Shown piece by piece: positions 8,978 to 17,841 of a stretch of DNA of 64,000 nt. The notes under the pieces were generated by a model. That model was not told the DNA's origin, searched no databases, and saw nothing but the letters and a program-made list of their open reading frames with translations. This DNA comes from Rhodothermaceae bacterium (GTDB lineage Bacteria > Bacteroidota > Rhodothermia > Rhodothermales > Bin80). The translations under genes were made by a program, and so were the position numbers. The first letter of the stretch is position 1, and each line of letters opens with the position of its first letter. The stretch lies in the NCBI GenBank assembly GCA_009841335.1, contig VXLY01000067.1:1-64000 (forward strand), in the 5' to 3' direction.

Positions 8978-10264
8978 ATGATGAAACGTATTTTTCTATT
9001 ATCGAGCTGGTTACTGCTGGTTCTGATTCTTGCAGCCGCTGATGGTTGTGGGAGCGATCCGAATGTCGAAGGTGCCCGACTGGATCTACGGAATAAGGAC
9101 TATGATCGCGCACTAACCAACATCAACAAAGCCTTGGAAAATAATCCGGACAATGTGGATGCGTTGGTGCTGAAGGGGGATATTATTTTCGAGATGCTGC
9201 CTGATGTATACGATCAGGACGAGCGAACAGCGTATATCGGAGAGTTACTTGGCGCCTACGCTCAGTCTGTGATGCTGGATTCCGCTAATGCTCCACACAA
9301 AGACAGACAGCTTGCCATCCTCTACGTCAATGAGTTTACCTCGGCGATGGCGATATATGAGGATGCAGAGCAGTTGGGTGGAAAGGAGCGTGCGAGAGGG
9401 TTCGTTTCAGCTGCACGCCGTTTCCGGAATGCTTCAATGGTAGCTCCAGATTCGATGGATGCGTTCATAAATGAAGCGTATGCATACTACGGCGCTGGAA
9501 TGGCTCGTGACGCCGCGGATACCTTTGAGGCGGCAATTGCCAATGGGCACACCAGTCGTGAATTGTACATTCAATTGGCGCGGACCTATGAGTTGATTGC
9601 GACTGAGTCTGCGGATCCTCAAGCACAACCTAGGAATTATCGCGAAGCCGTTAGGACGCTCAACGAAGCAAATGAACGTTACCCAGACGACGGCGAAATC
9701 CGAAAACTCCTGCTGAATGCGTATGCTATGGCGGATATGAGTGACGCGGCATTGTCTTTTTTTGAAGAGGTCCATCCATTGGAGAGGGACAATAAAATAT
9801 TTCTCTACAACTACGGAACACTACTACTGCGCCAGCAGAATTACGAGCAGGCCATAGATATGCTGATTGAGGCGGTTGCACTCGATTCGTCCTATACAAA
9901 TGCATTGTTCAACCTTGGGGCGGCCTACGTTAACAGTGGATTCAGTGTGGATGAGCGCTACCAGGCCGTGGAGGACTCATTGCAGAATGGCGGTAGGTTT
10001 GCCTCGCAGCAAATTGCTGAGATGGAAGCCCGGAAGGATGAACTTGGACAGTTGAAGCAGCAGTTGTTCGGACAGGCGATCAAATACTTTGAGGCGGCCA
10101 ATGACCTGGTCGAGCGTGATCTGGGTGATACAAGCGAGATCTGTGACGCGCTGTACAGAGCGTATATGCAAACTAATCAGCGTTCTCGCGCGGAAGAGGC
10201 CCGGATCTGTGCCGAACAACAGGGCGCTCAAGCTTTGCCTGGGCGCTCGGAGGACCGGTTTTAA
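8978..10264 (+). CDS. TPR-repeat lipoprotein
   Basis: A 428-residue exported protein. It begins with a strong hydrophobic signal sequence ending in a loose lipobox (AADGC), so it is probably membrane-anchored in the periplasm or outer membrane. Repeated tetratricopeptide helices are visible, for example RNKDYDRALTNINKALENNP, GMARDAADTFEAAI, QNYEQAIDMLIEAV and GAAYVNSG. TPR proteins act as scaffolds, so no enzyme activity is implied. It lies 61 bases after dapF and 16 bases before the trans-sulfuration gene and may be co-transcribed with both. A coiled, Gln/Glu-rich stretch (about residues 340-365) interrupts the repeats. The specific partner is unknown. Confidence 0.85.
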   Translation: MMKRIFLLSSWLLLVLILAAADGCGSDPNVEGARLDLRNKDYDRALTNINKALENNPDNVDALVLKGDIIFEMLPDVYDQDERTAYIGELLGAYAQSVMLDSANAPHKDRQLAILYVNEFTSAMAIYEDAEQLGGKERARGFVSAARRFRNASMVAPDSMDAFINEAYAYYGAGMARDAADTFEAAIANGHTSRELYIQLARTYELIATESADPQAQPRNYREAVRTLNEANERYPDDGEIRKLLLNAYAMADMSDAALSFFEEVHPLERDNKIFLYNYGTLLLRQQNYEQAIDMLIEAVALDSSYTNALFNLGAAYVNSGFSVDERYQAVEDSLQNGGRFASQQIAEMEARKDELGQLKQQLFGQAIKYFEAANDLVERDLGDTSEICDALYRAYMQTNQRSRAEEARICAEQQGAQALPGRSEDRF

Positions 10265-10280
10265 TCAACTCATCCAACCC

Positions 10281-11426
10281 ATGCGTTTTGCAACGCTGGC
10301 TGTGCACGCTGGCCAGAGCCCGGACCGTGCAACCGGGGCAGTTATGCCTCCCATATATCAAACGGCAACATACATGCAGCCTCCCGAGGGCGAGACAACT
10401 GCGTACGAGTATGGGCGGGCTGCCAATCCAACGAGGACGGTACTAGAGAACAACCTTGCGGGGTTGGAAGGTGCGTCGCATGGTGTAGCCTTCGCATCTG
10501 GTATGTCCGCGACGGATGCTATTCTGCGAGCATTGCGTCCGGGGGATCATATCATTGCCTCAGAGGACATGTATGGAGGCAACTATCGCTACTTGAAGCT
10601 GGTGCTGGCTCCGATGGGCGTACGTGTTACGTTTACTGGTCTGACAAGCGTAGATGTGCTTGCGCAGGCAGTTACGTCTCAAACAAAGGTAATCTGGGTT
10701 GAATCTCCAACAAATCCATTGATCCAGATTGTTGACCTTAGCGCAGTTTGTGCGTGTGCGCAATTGGCCGGAGCCGCCGTGGTTGTTGATAATACCTTCG
10801 CCTCGCCATACCTGCAGCAACCACTTTCTTTTGGAGCAGATATGGTTCTGCATTCAACGACAAAATACTTGGGTGGCCATTCGGATATCGTTGGAGGTTT
10901 CGTTTGCACCAATGACGAGAAATGGGCGGATCATCTACGGTTCCAAGTCAAATGTGTGGGAGCGATTCCTGGGCCGATGGATTGTTTTTTAGCCCTTCGA
11001 GGCACAAAAACTCTCCACATAAGGATGGAGCGTCATTGTTCGAATGCTCAAAAGATTGCCACATTTCTGGACGGACATCCCAAGGTGGTGCAGGTTAACT
11101 ACCCAGGACTGCAATCGCACCCAGGGCATGCGTTGGCTAAGTCACAGATGAATGATTTTGGTGGCATGCTGTCCATGACGCTCAAGACCTCCTCATCAAG
11201 CGAGGCAAGGAGAGTATTGCACTCTCTGCGCGTGTTCGCTTTTGCAGAGAGTCTTGGCGGGGTAGAAAGCCTTGCAGGCCATCCGGCGACCATGTCGCAC
11301 GGTGCACTTAGCTCAGAGGAACGTGCCCGGCTTGGAGTGACGGATAACCTGGTTCGATTATCGGTCGGGATTGAGGACTCAGAGGATTTGCTGGAGGACC
11401 TAGAGCAGGCGTTAAGTCAGATTTAG
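10281..11426 (+). CDS. PLP-dependent trans-sulfuration enzyme (cystathionine gamma-synthase/lyase family)
   Basis: A 381-residue Cys/Met-metabolism PLP enzyme. The family motifs are in order: YEYGRAANPTR (phosphate-binding Tyr and Arg), SEDMYGGNYR, WVESPTNPL, VVVDNTFASPYLQQPL and the Schiff-base Lys in STTKYLGGHSD (about residue 195), then AESLGGVESLAGHPATMSH. It may be cystathionine gamma-synthase (MetB), gamma-lyase or an O-acylhomoserine sulfhydrylase; these cannot be separated safely by eye. The frame remains open upstream to 10089, but that part overlaps the TPR gene and is unlike the family, so the ATG at 10281 is chosen. The gene is convergent with the PpiD-like gene. Confidence 0.92.
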   Translation: MRFATLAVHAGQSPDRATGAVMPPIYQTATYMQPPEGETTAYEYGRAANPTRTVLENNLAGLEGASHGVAFASGMSATDAILRALRPGDHIIASEDMYGGNYRYLKLVLAPMGVRVTFTGLTSVDVLAQAVTSQTKVIWVESPTNPLIQIVDLSAVCACAQLAGAAVVVDNTFASPYLQQPLSFGADMVLHSTTKYLGGHSDIVGGFVCTNDEKWADHLRFQVKCVGAIPGPMDCFLALRGTKTLHIRMERHCSNAQKIATFLDGHPKVVQVNYPGLQSHPGHALAKSQMNDFGGMLSMTLKTSSSSEARRVLHSLRVFAFAESLGGVESLAGHPATMSHGALSSEERARLGVTDNLVRLSVGIEDSEDLLEDLEQALSQI

Positions 11427-11470
11427 AGAATCTGTCACGCACTGATTGCTTGCCAAAACTCACGGTGGGC

Positions 11471-13555
11471 CTACTGTAGGGGCAGTAGATCCGTTCGTAA
11501 ATCTTCAATTTTGGCAGATTCGCGTAGCGAAAAGATCCAATCCCTGAGCATGGCGGTCTGCTGCTCACTGGACAGGTCATTCTTCAGGTCGTTCAATTCG
11601 TCGTCCGAGATCTCGACTGGCTCAAATACATCCGTCACGCGCACCACATACGTACCATTCTCCCCTTCGATCACGCCGGAATCTTCTTGCGCTTCCAGAC
11701 CCAGCACTATGCCAACAAAATGATAATCTCGTCCTAATCCGCTAATGATGGGACTCTGGAACGATACACCGGATGCAATTTGTGGGGTAATGTCGAGTGC
11801 ATCAGCAAGGCCATCGTATCCGCCAGACTCATATGCTCCGCGTAGTAGGGTTACCTGATGATCACGCTTCTTCTGAAGGAGGGCAAGCTGTCTTACCTGG
11901 GGCTCAACCGTATCAAATGGTTCGTATCCGGCTTCTTCAATGTCAACCACTTGAACCACGAGAGCCACATCATCAAGCTCAATAACGGGGCTGATCTCTC
12001 CGACATCTGAATCGCGCAGAAAAGCTTCCATCGCGAAACTCTGGCCAAATCCGGGGAATGCCGTCTGTCCATCCTGGACCTGCAAGACCTGGAGTTCGAT
12101 GTTTCTCCGGCTAGCCTCGCCTACGAAGTCTCCCTCCTCATCGGCGTAGTAGGCCAAGTCTTCCAGTGCTTCCTGGATATTGTTCAGCGTCGCGACAGAG
12201 ACGTCAATGGTGTATGCAAGTTGTGCCAGTTGCACATCCACGGTTGCGCGGTGGTTCACTTCAATCAGGTGTAAACCAAAGTCAGTTTCGACCGGGCCGA
12301 CAAGTGTTCCGATACTTGCACCGAAGGCAGCCTCCTCAAAGGGCGCCACCATTCTGCCCGGTCCAAACCAGCCCAGATCTCCGCCATTAGATCCACTGCC
12401 GGGATCATCACTCATTTGTGCGGCAACCGCGGCAAAATCCTCGCCGGCCAGTATTCTTCTCCGAATATCCCGTATTGCGGCCGGGTTCTCTTTATCGTTC
12501 AGGAGAATGTGACGGGCCCGGACGTGTGTGTCTTCTGCGGGGCGCGTGTCGGTGACTTTGATGAGTTGTGCCTGACCGTTCACGATAATCGGTCCGATCA
12601 CATCGCCGGCCTGGGGTGCCTCGTCCTGTTCAAACAAACTGCTCGCTATTTCGGGTGCTAAGGTGGAAGCGCTATGGAAATTGTCCGACCAGCTAATTTC
12701 ACTCCCCGACTGAGCAAGGAATAACGAATCGTTTTGGGCTTCTTCAAGCCCCTGCTGCAGACGTTCAAGCTCTCGCATGATCGCAAGGGTATCCTCGCTT
12801 GCAGGTAGCCGTGACAGCGACGCAATCTGAATCGTGTACAGGCGTTCACGCGCATAGTCTTCTTGATTATCTGAATAATATCGCCGCACATCGCGGTCGG
12901 TCACGGAAACCAGAGAATCAGGAACATCCGCATACTGCAGTAGGAAAAATTCAGCATTCGCACTTTTTTGTTGCAGCATCCAGGCGCTCTTTGCATCAGC
13001 GTCCGAGACGCGCGCTGTGGCTCCCAGAAGCTGATTAAACCGTTGTTCGCGGCGGGAAAGCCGAATAAACTGCTCGATTTGAATCACCGTCGGCCGCTGT
13101 GCGGGATCGTCAATAACATTCTGTAGAAGTGCACGGTTAATGCCACCGGCGCCGTCGGAGAAATTCTGGCGAATGAGCCAGTGGGGGTTTTCGCCAAGGA
13201 TCAACTCTCTAACCTCGGCGTCACTGACCGTAACACCGATATCATCCATCACACGTTCGCGCAGACTGTTTTCCACCAAAGCATTATAGGCTCGTTCACG
13301 TTCAAGCTCTAATTGCTGTGGTGTTACGTTGCCATTATTCGTCCGCCTGATCTGCTCAAGTTGCGCCTCCAGTTGCCGGCTGTAAACATCGCGGGTGATG
13401 GGATCGCCATTGACGATGATGACTTTGCCCAAAGGATCCGTGCCGATAGTATCGAAAACGCCAGAGTCCTGGAGCACCCACAGGCCACCGAAAGAGATCA
13501 CGAGAACCCACAGGACCACGCCCGTGTTCTCCCGCATACGATTCATTGTACCCAT
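11471..13555 (-). CDS. PpiD/SurA-like membrane-anchored peptidyl-prolyl isomerase
   Basis: A 694-residue periplasmic foldase anchored by one N-terminal membrane helix (VVLWVLVISFGGLWVL, about residues 13-28). It has a SurA-N/PpiD-type chaperone region with NALVENSLRERVMDDIGV. A parvulin (PpiC) rotamase domain follows at about residues 340-440, with RARHILL, SDDPGSGSNGGDLGWFGPG, MVAPFEEAAFG and FGLHLIEV. A second, divergent domain lies towards the C-terminus. PpiD-type proteins assist folding of envelope proteins leaving the Sec channel, which fits the many exported proteins in this window. It sits 48 bases downstream of rpmA on the same strand. The start may also be the ATG at 13546. Confidence 0.88.
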   Translation of the reverse strand: MGTMNRMRENTGVVLWVLVISFGGLWVLQDSGVFDTIGTDPLGKVIIVNGDPITRDVYSRQLEAQLEQIRRTNNGNVTPQQLELERERAYNALVENSLRERVMDDIGVTVSDAEVRELILGENPHWLIRQNFSDGAGGINRALLQNVIDDPAQRPTVIQIEQFIRLSRREQRFNQLLGATARVSDADAKSAWMLQQKSANAEFFLLQYADVPDSLVSVTDRDVRRYYSDNQEDYARERLYTIQIASLSRLPASEDTLAIMRELERLQQGLEEAQNDSLFLAQSGSEISWSDNFHSASTLAPEIASSLFEQDEAPQAGDVIGPIIVNGQAQLIKVTDTRPAEDTHVRARHILLNDKENPAAIRDIRRRILAGEDFAAVAAQMSDDPGSGSNGGDLGWFGPGRMVAPFEEAAFGASIGTLVGPVETDFGLHLIEVNHRATVDVQLAQLAYTIDVSVATLNNIQEALEDLAYYADEEGDFVGEASRRNIELQVLQVQDGQTAFPGFGQSFAMEAFLRDSDVGEISPVIELDDVALVVQVVDIEEAGYEPFDTVEPQVRQLALLQKKRDHQVTLLRGAYESGGYDGLADALDITPQIASGVSFQSPIISGLGRDYHFVGIVLGLEAQEDSGVIEGENGTYVVRVTDVFEPVEISDDELNDLKNDLSSEQQTAMLRDWIFSLRESAKIEDLRTDLLPLQ

Positions 13556-13603
13556 TGGGCGACTTTGCTTTTTGCTTGCTTATACCCTGGTGATAACTCA
13601 GAC

Positions 13604-13864
13604 CTAAGCAACAAGAGGATCCACGTGTACGATCTTGCGGTCATTACGGCCGCTCGCAAAACGAACGACTCCTGTCGTGCGAGCAAAGAGTGTATCATCA
13701 CCTCCGCGGCCGACATTATCGCCTGGATGGACGCGGGTGCCTCGTTGCCGCACAATGATACCACCGGCCAGGATCTGTTGTCCGGCATAAACCTTGACGC
13801 CAAGCATCTTGGGCTTGGAGTCACGGCCATTCTTGGTGGAGCCTACGCCTTTCTTGTGTGCCAT
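13604..13864 (-). CDS. rpmA: 50S ribosomal protein L27
   Basis: An 86-residue ribosomal protein. It starts with the classic [16 protein letters not shown] and contains [30 protein letters not shown] and DDTLFA. The N-terminus reaches toward the peptidyl-transferase centre. The frame extends upstream of the ATG, but L27 starts at this Met, so the start is firm. It follows rplU by 10 bases, the universal L21-L27 pair, and is followed by the PpiD-like gene. The leader is A/T-rich (ATAAAT before the ATG) with no Shine-Dalgarno, as is common in Bacteroidota. Confidence 0.97.
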   Translation of the reverse strand: MAHKKGVGSTKNGRDSKPKMLGVKVYAGQQILAGGIIVRQRGTRVHPGDNVGRGGDDTLFARTTGVVRFASGRNDRKIVHVDPLVA

Positions 13865-13874
13865 ATTTATCTGG

Positions 13875-14201
13875 TCAGTCTGTTTCGCCAGTAGAAAGTG
13901 ACGAAATCCGAATTTGTGTATACCGCTGACGGTGGCCACGCTTGACCTTGTACCGCTTGCGGCGCTTTTTCTTAAAGACGATAATCTTATCCCCCCTCAC
14001 GTGTTGGATTACCTCACCAGACACATGTGCGCCATCTACATGAGGGCGCCCCACCTTAACCTTATCGCCATCGGCGAGTAAGAGGACCTCCGAGAATCGG
14101 AGCGTATCTCCTTCGTTGGACCCGGAGGTGTACGGGATGAAAAGCGTATCCTTTTCGGCGACGCGATACTGCTTTCCGCCGATGCTGACTACTGCGAACA
14201 T
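13875..14201 (-). CDS. rplU: 50S ribosomal protein L21
   Basis: A 108-residue protein with the L21 signature: [14 protein letters not shown] at the start, [14 protein letters not shown] in the middle and [19 protein letters not shown] near the end. It binds 23S rRNA in the large subunit. It is the first gene of a leftward rplU-rpmA-foldase operon, and its promoter should lie in the 14202-14300 gap shared with the divergent FAH-family gene. The C-terminus runs a few residues past the most conserved region, which is unremarkable. No L21 leader structure was recognised upstream. Confidence 0.97.
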   Translation of the reverse strand: MFAVVSIGGKQYRVAEKDTLFIPYTSGSNEGDTLRFSEVLLLADGDKVKVGRPHVDGAHVSGEVIQHVRGDKIIVFKKKRRKRYKVKRGHRQRYTQIRISSLSTGETD

Positions 14202-14300
14202 TTATTACCTACTTTGCTTGTGGAGCGCTTTTATTGGCGCGAAAGTTTTCCGGCAGCCCAATGGAATACCTATACACAAATTTGGTTCCCCTCTAATTTG

Positions 14301-14954
14301 ATGACGCTGACTGATCCATCCACAAAGGAACGCCTGCATGTGGGCAAGGTGTTGTGCATCGGCCGCAATTATGCTCGACATGCAGCGGAGATGGGAGCCG
14401 CTGTTCCCAAGAGTCCTGTGGTATTCCTTAAACCGTCGACTGCGATCGTGCGCACGCACGGTTCTGTGGTGCTGCCTGCAATGACCTCCGATGTACATCA
14501 CGAAGTGGAGTTGGCGGTTCTAATCGGACCCGGAGGCAGCAATATTCGGGAATCCGAAGCTCTTGATCATGTGATGGCATATGCTGTGGGGTTGGACATG
14601 ACCGCGCGGGATCTTCAGTCCGAGGCAAAGAAGAAAGGGAGGCCATGGAGCATCGCTAAGGGATTTGATACGTTTGCGCCGCTTGGACCGCTGGTCCCGG
14701 CGGACGAGGTTCCCGATCCTCAGGCGCTGACGTTATCACTCAAAGTAAATGGTATGGTTAGGCAGCATGGGCACACGGGAGATATGATTTTCACAGTTGC
14801 CCAACTCATATCCTTCTGTTCGAGGGTTTTCACACTTGAGCAGGGAGATCTGCTGTACACTGGTACACCGGAAGGCGTGGGTCCAGTAGTGGCAGGAGAT
14901 CAACTGGAAGCAGCCTGTACGGGGTTGCCGTCACTCACTGTTACAGTTGTCTGA
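14301..14954 (+). CDS. Fumarylacetoacetate hydrolase-family protein
   Basis: A 217-residue FAH-fold protein. Its signatures are KVLCIGRNYARHAAEMG, PVVFLKPS, the metal-binding EVELAVLIG, and YTGTPEGVGPV near the end. Members include acylpyruvate hydrolases, oxaloacetate decarboxylases and 2,4-diketo-3-deoxy sugar-acid hydrolases; the small single-domain size fits the FAHD1/YcgM group. The frame is open to 14214, but homologous sequence begins just after the ATG at 14301. It is divergent from rplU and its 3' end overlaps the convergent ltaE by 14 bases. A link to the sugar-acid operon 9 kb away is possible in principle, but nothing local supports it. Confidence 0.9.
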   Translation: MTLTDPSTKERLHVGKVLCIGRNYARHAAEMGAAVPKSPVVFLKPSTAIVRTHGSVVLPAMTSDVHHEVELAVLIGPGGSNIRESEALDHVMAYAVGLDMTARDLQSEAKKKGRPWSIAKGFDTFAPLGPLVPADEVPDPQALTLSLKVNGMVRQHGHTGDMIFTVAQLISFCSRVFTLEQGDLLYTGTPEGVGPVVAGDQLEAACTGLPSLTVTVV

Positions 14955-15960
14955 GTGCGCGTGCAATAGACTCCACGGCGGTGTCGATATCCGTAGAGGA
15001 CACATCTCTGTGTACGGTAGCCCGCATTGTAGACGGTCCAACGGGCACCATAGCGACTCCTTCGGAATGGATGTGTTTTAGCAGAGGACCTATCGGTTGT
15101 CTCCTCAGATTGACGAGTACGATGTTTGTTTCAGGAGGGCGTACATCAAGGCCAGCCAGTACGGCCAGTCCTTTTGCCAGATGGCGGGCATTGGCATGAT
15201 CCTGCTCCAAATCTCCGATGTTGTGTTCCAAGGCATACAGGCCGGCTGCTGCTAGGACCCCCAGTTGTCGCATGCCTGCTCCGAGCTCTTTTCGACGCCG
15301 ATGCGCACGCTCAACGGTTTCTGCTGTACCGGCAAAGACCGATCCGACTGGCGCGCCGAGCCCCTTCGATAGACATACAGTGACCGTGTCAAAGGGAGCC
15401 GCATAGTCCTTTACTGGAATGCCTGTTGCGACAGAGGCATTCCACAATCTAGCACCATCAAGATGGCAAGACAGTCCGCGGCTGTGCGCATAGCCCGCCA
15501 GATCTTTCAGTTCTGGGAGCGGAAAAAGCAGTCCACCGGCTATATTAAGTGTATTCTCAAGGCACAAAAGAGCGGAGCGGGACTCCCAGTAATGTCCGTG
15601 TCTTAACGCACCGTGCAACTGCTCCTTGGTGAACCTGCCCTCCTGACCTTTGATGGGATGTAGTGTAACCCCGCACAAGCTACTGGCTGAACCAGATTCA
15701 TAGTTGAAAATGTGACTCTGCCGCTCAAGAATTACTTCGTCCCCGGGGCGGGTGTGAACGTAAATACCCAGTTGATTCCCCATCATGCCCGAGGGTACAA
15801 AGAGGGCAGCCTCTTTGCCGAGCATAGAGGCAACTGTTTTCTGCAACGCGATGGCTGTTGGGTCTTCTCCGAACACATCGTCTCCTACCTCAGCTGCCGC
15901 CATGGCACGACGCATACCCGGAGAGGGGTGTGTAACCGTGTCACTGCGCAGGTCAACCAT
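14941..15960 (-). CDS. ltaE: Low-specificity L-threonine aldolase
   Basis: A 339-residue fold-type I PLP enzyme cleaving L-threonine or L-allo-threonine to glycine and acetaldehyde. It begins with the characteristic [17 protein letters not shown] and contains [21 protein letters not shown] (Asp and Arg contacting PLP) and the Schiff-base Lys in [12 protein letters not shown] (residue 199). It is translationally coupled to greA through a TAATG overlap at 15960, so greA and ltaE are probably one transcript with the upstream NlpC/P60-like gene. Its 3' end overlaps the convergent FAH gene by 14 bases. Confidence 0.95.
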   Translation of the reverse strand: MVDLRSDTVTHPSPGMRRAMAAAEVGDDVFGEDPTAIALQKTVASMLGKEAALFVPSGMMGNQLGIYVHTRPGDEVILERQSHIFNYESGSASSLCGVTLHPIKGQEGRFTKEQLHGALRHGHYWESRSALLCLENTLNIAGGLLFPLPELKDLAGYAHSRGLSCHLDGARLWNASVATGIPVKDYAAPFDTVTVCLSKGLGAPVGSVFAGTAETVERAHRRRKELGAGMRQLGVLAAAGLYALEHNIGDLEQDHANARHLAKGLAVLAGLDVRPPETNIVLVNLRRQPIGPLLKHIHSEGVAMVPVGPSTMRATVHRDVSSTDIDTAVESIARALRQL

Positions 15961-16436
15961 TATCCATCCCGCGTGATTTCCAGGATTTTCAAACGCAGCT
16001 CCCCTGCGGGCACCTCAACAACGGCCTCGTCTCCCGTGCTTTTACCAAGGAGTCCTTTTCCAATTGGACTGGTAATGGAGATCAGCCCCCTGGATACATC
16101 TGCTTCCGGTGCAGAAACAAGTTTTACGGCTTTCTCCCTTTCTGTACGCAAGTTTATGTAGCGCACGGTTGACAGTATGCGGGCTGTTGAGGTGTCGACC
16201 CGTTCCTCGTCAATCAGACGCGCGTTAGCCAAGGTTTCCTGCATTTGGGCAATACGCGCCTCGAGCTTTCCCTGCGCCTCCTTGGCGGCATCATACTCAG
16301 CGTTTTCCGATAGATCACCATGTGAACGCGCATCTGCTATCTCGCCCGAGATGCGTTTGCGGTCTACCGTACGAGCGTGATGGAGATCTTTCTTGAGTTT
16401 CTTGAGGGCTTCTTCAGTTAGATAAACAACGGCCAT
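15960..16436 (-). CDS. greA: Transcription elongation factor GreA
   Basis: A 158-residue protein that rescues backtracked RNA polymerase by stimulating transcript cleavage. The N-terminal coiled coil contains [12 protein letters not shown] and the diagnostic acidic tip [18 protein letters not shown], whose Asp and Glu act in the polymerase channel. The C-terminal FKBP-like domain ends with [27 protein letters not shown], the conserved GreA close. The stop overlaps the ltaE ATG, and the NlpC/P60-like gene ends 21 bases upstream. Length and motifs are standard. Confidence 0.97.
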   Translation of the reverse strand: MAVVYLTEEALKKLKKDLHHARTVDRKRISGEIADARSHGDLSENAEYDAAKEAQGKLEARIAQMQETLANARLIDEERVDTSTARILSTVRYINLRTEREKAVKLVSAPEADVSRGLISITSPIGKGLLGKSTGDEAVVEVPAGELRLKILEITRDG

Positions 16437-16457
16437 TCAATGGATTCAATTTAGATG

Positions 16458-17024
16458 CTACCATCCCACGCGTCGTCTGGTGGGGCGGGATGGTCGTTCC
16501 TCTGGTGTGGCAGGAGTGGATACCAAGGGTTCGCCTAAAACACGTCGGGCGGCCCAGTAGGCTCCATTCCAGTAGGGGTCGTCCAGTCTTGCAATGGATA
16601 CTCCATCATCTGGCCAGGAATGCACAAACTCCCGAGAACCAAGATAAATCCCTACATGCCGCGGCATACTTGTAGGTCGGAAGCATACAATATCCCCAGG
16701 TATGAGAGATGAGCGCGGGATCTCTTCTCCAAACCCCAGTTGTCGTGCAGTAGAATGCGGAAGGGATATTCCTAATACCTGGTCAGCAAATACCAAAACG
16801 AGTCCTGGAGCATCTATCCCGGATCGGGAACTGCCACCCTCGAGATGAGGAGTACCTTGCCACGCAGTTGCCAGTGTGCGCAACTCGGACTCAATAGCTG
16901 CCGAGGGTATAGCATCGGTCGTCGAAACCGTGTCCGTTGGTGTGACGAGGGCCTGCGGAGCATAGCAGCCCGCAAGACAAACCACACCGATCAAGACGAT
17001 GAATACATACGTAGAACGATACAT
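16458..17024 (-). CDS. NlpC/P60-family lipoprotein lacking the catalytic Cys (MepS-like pseudoenzyme)
   Basis: A 188-residue lipoprotein: signal peptide ending in the lipobox LAGC (Cys20), then an NlpC/P60 domain at about residues 55-165. In MepS/Spr-type murein endopeptidases the nucleophile sits in GIDCSG; here the codons GAT GCT CCA GGA encode GIDAPG, so Cys becomes Ala and the next Ser becomes Pro. The two His-bearing motifs, RHVGIYLG and EFVHSW, are retained, as are LPHSTARQ and LIPGDIVCF. The fold is therefore probably intact, but thiol hydrolysis should be impossible. It may bind peptidoglycan or regulate another hydrolase. It heads a leftward transcript with greA and ltaE. A rich RPSRPTRRR tail ends the protein. 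Confidence 0.88.
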   Translation of the reverse strand: MYRSTYVFIVLIGVVCLAGCYAPQALVTPTDTVSTTDAIPSAAIESELRTLATAWQGTPHLEGGSSRSGIDAPGLVLVFADQVLGISLPHSTARQLGFGEEIPRSSLIPGDIVCFRPTSMPRHVGIYLGSREFVHSWPDDGVSIARLDDPYWNGAYWAARRVLGEPLVSTPATPEERPSRPTRRRVGW

Positions 17025-17142
17025 TTTACCCGCCGGCAGTATAACGGTCGCATAGAGCGCGCTGACTTTTCAGGATCAAGCGCGACCATTGTGTAGTACA
17101 CTCAGACAGTAAATTCGGTTCACAACGTTACACTAGCTTGCC

Positions 17143-17661
17143 ATGCCGTACCCGGAGCACTTTGTATCCCCAATGCGTCAGGAGCTTACTCGACTGGGAG
17201 TTGAGGAGTTGAAAACTGCCGCGGATGTTGACACTGCGTTTGATATGGGTTCAGATCAAACCCAGCTTCTAGTAATCAATTCTGTATGCGGGTGTGCAGC
17301 AGCTATGGCGCGTCCAGCTGTTGCCTTGGCAATGCAGCACACAACAAAGCCGGATCGGGTAACGACTGTATTTGCCGGACAGGATCTTGAGGCAACCGTG
17401 CGTGCACGTGATCACTTGGTTGGTATTCCACCTTCCTCCCCCTTCATGGCCCTCATCAAGGGCGGAGATGTAGCGTACGTAATCGAACGGCGGCACATTG
17501 AGGGACGTAGTGCTCAGGCTATCGCGCTGGATTTGGTTGGAGCATTCGACCGATTTTGTGGAACAGACACTACGGCGGAGGATGGCCCGGAAAGTCCTGA
17601 AACCATGGGCAGCCACGCGGAGGATCCGATGTCCTCGTCATTCCGTTCGATTATCCGCTGA
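17143..17661 (+). CDS. BrxA/BrxB-family bacilliredoxin
   Basis: A 172-residue protein of the YphP/YqiW (bacilliredoxin) family. The redox motif is CGC in INSVCGCAAAMARP, and the family features FAGQDLEAT and IPPSSPFMALIKGG follow. In Bacillus these proteins remove bacillithiol from S-bacillithiolated proteins; Bacteroidota homologues are commonly present too. The last ~30 residues (ESPETMGSHAEDP...) run beyond the conserved domain and are low in predicted structure. The gene is divergent from the NlpC/P60-like gene and is followed by a perfect hairpin at 17744-17777 shared with the convergent gene. Confidence 0.92.
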   Translation: MPYPEHFVSPMRQELTRLGVEELKTAADVDTAFDMGSDQTQLLVINSVCGCAAAMARPAVALAMQHTTKPDRVTTVFAGQDLEATVRARDHLVGIPPSSPFMALIKGGDVAYVIERRHIEGRSAQAIALDLVGAFDRFCGTDTTAEDGPESPETMGSHAEDPMSSSFRSIIR

Positions 17662-17743
17662 GCGTCGAACGGCTTCGGAGCTACTGGTGTGCTCGTGCTG
17701 GTGAGGACAGGTTGCCCCTATTGGTGTGGCGAGCAACAACTAC

Positions 17744-17777
17744 AACGGGCCAGTGCACCTATGCACACTGGCCCGTT
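17744..17777. terminator. Perfect 12-bp hairpin between convergent genes, probable bidirectional terminator
   Basis: The arms AACGGGCCAGTG (17744-17755) and CACTGGCCCGTT (17766-17777) pair perfectly around a 10-base loop. It lies between the ends of the bacilliredoxin gene (+) and the choice-of-anchor-B gene (-). Neither side has a long U-tract: the plus side has TTTCG, and the minus side has a broken T-rich run. It therefore may end transcripts weakly or protect 3' ends. Confidence 0.7.
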
Positions 17778-17841
17778 TCGAGGGATCCGATCCTGAAAAT
17801 CCTAACACGGATCCCGTCTGTATGTTGACCGTGATTTCAAA

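Noticed and set aside
10089-10280. Upstream extension of the trans-sulfuration gene
   Set aside because: It lies inside the TPR gene in another frame and is unlike the enzyme family; the ATG at 10281 fits.
13313-13894. 193-codon open frame antisense to the foldase and rpmA
   Set aside because: It is the shadow of two firmly identified genes on the other strand.
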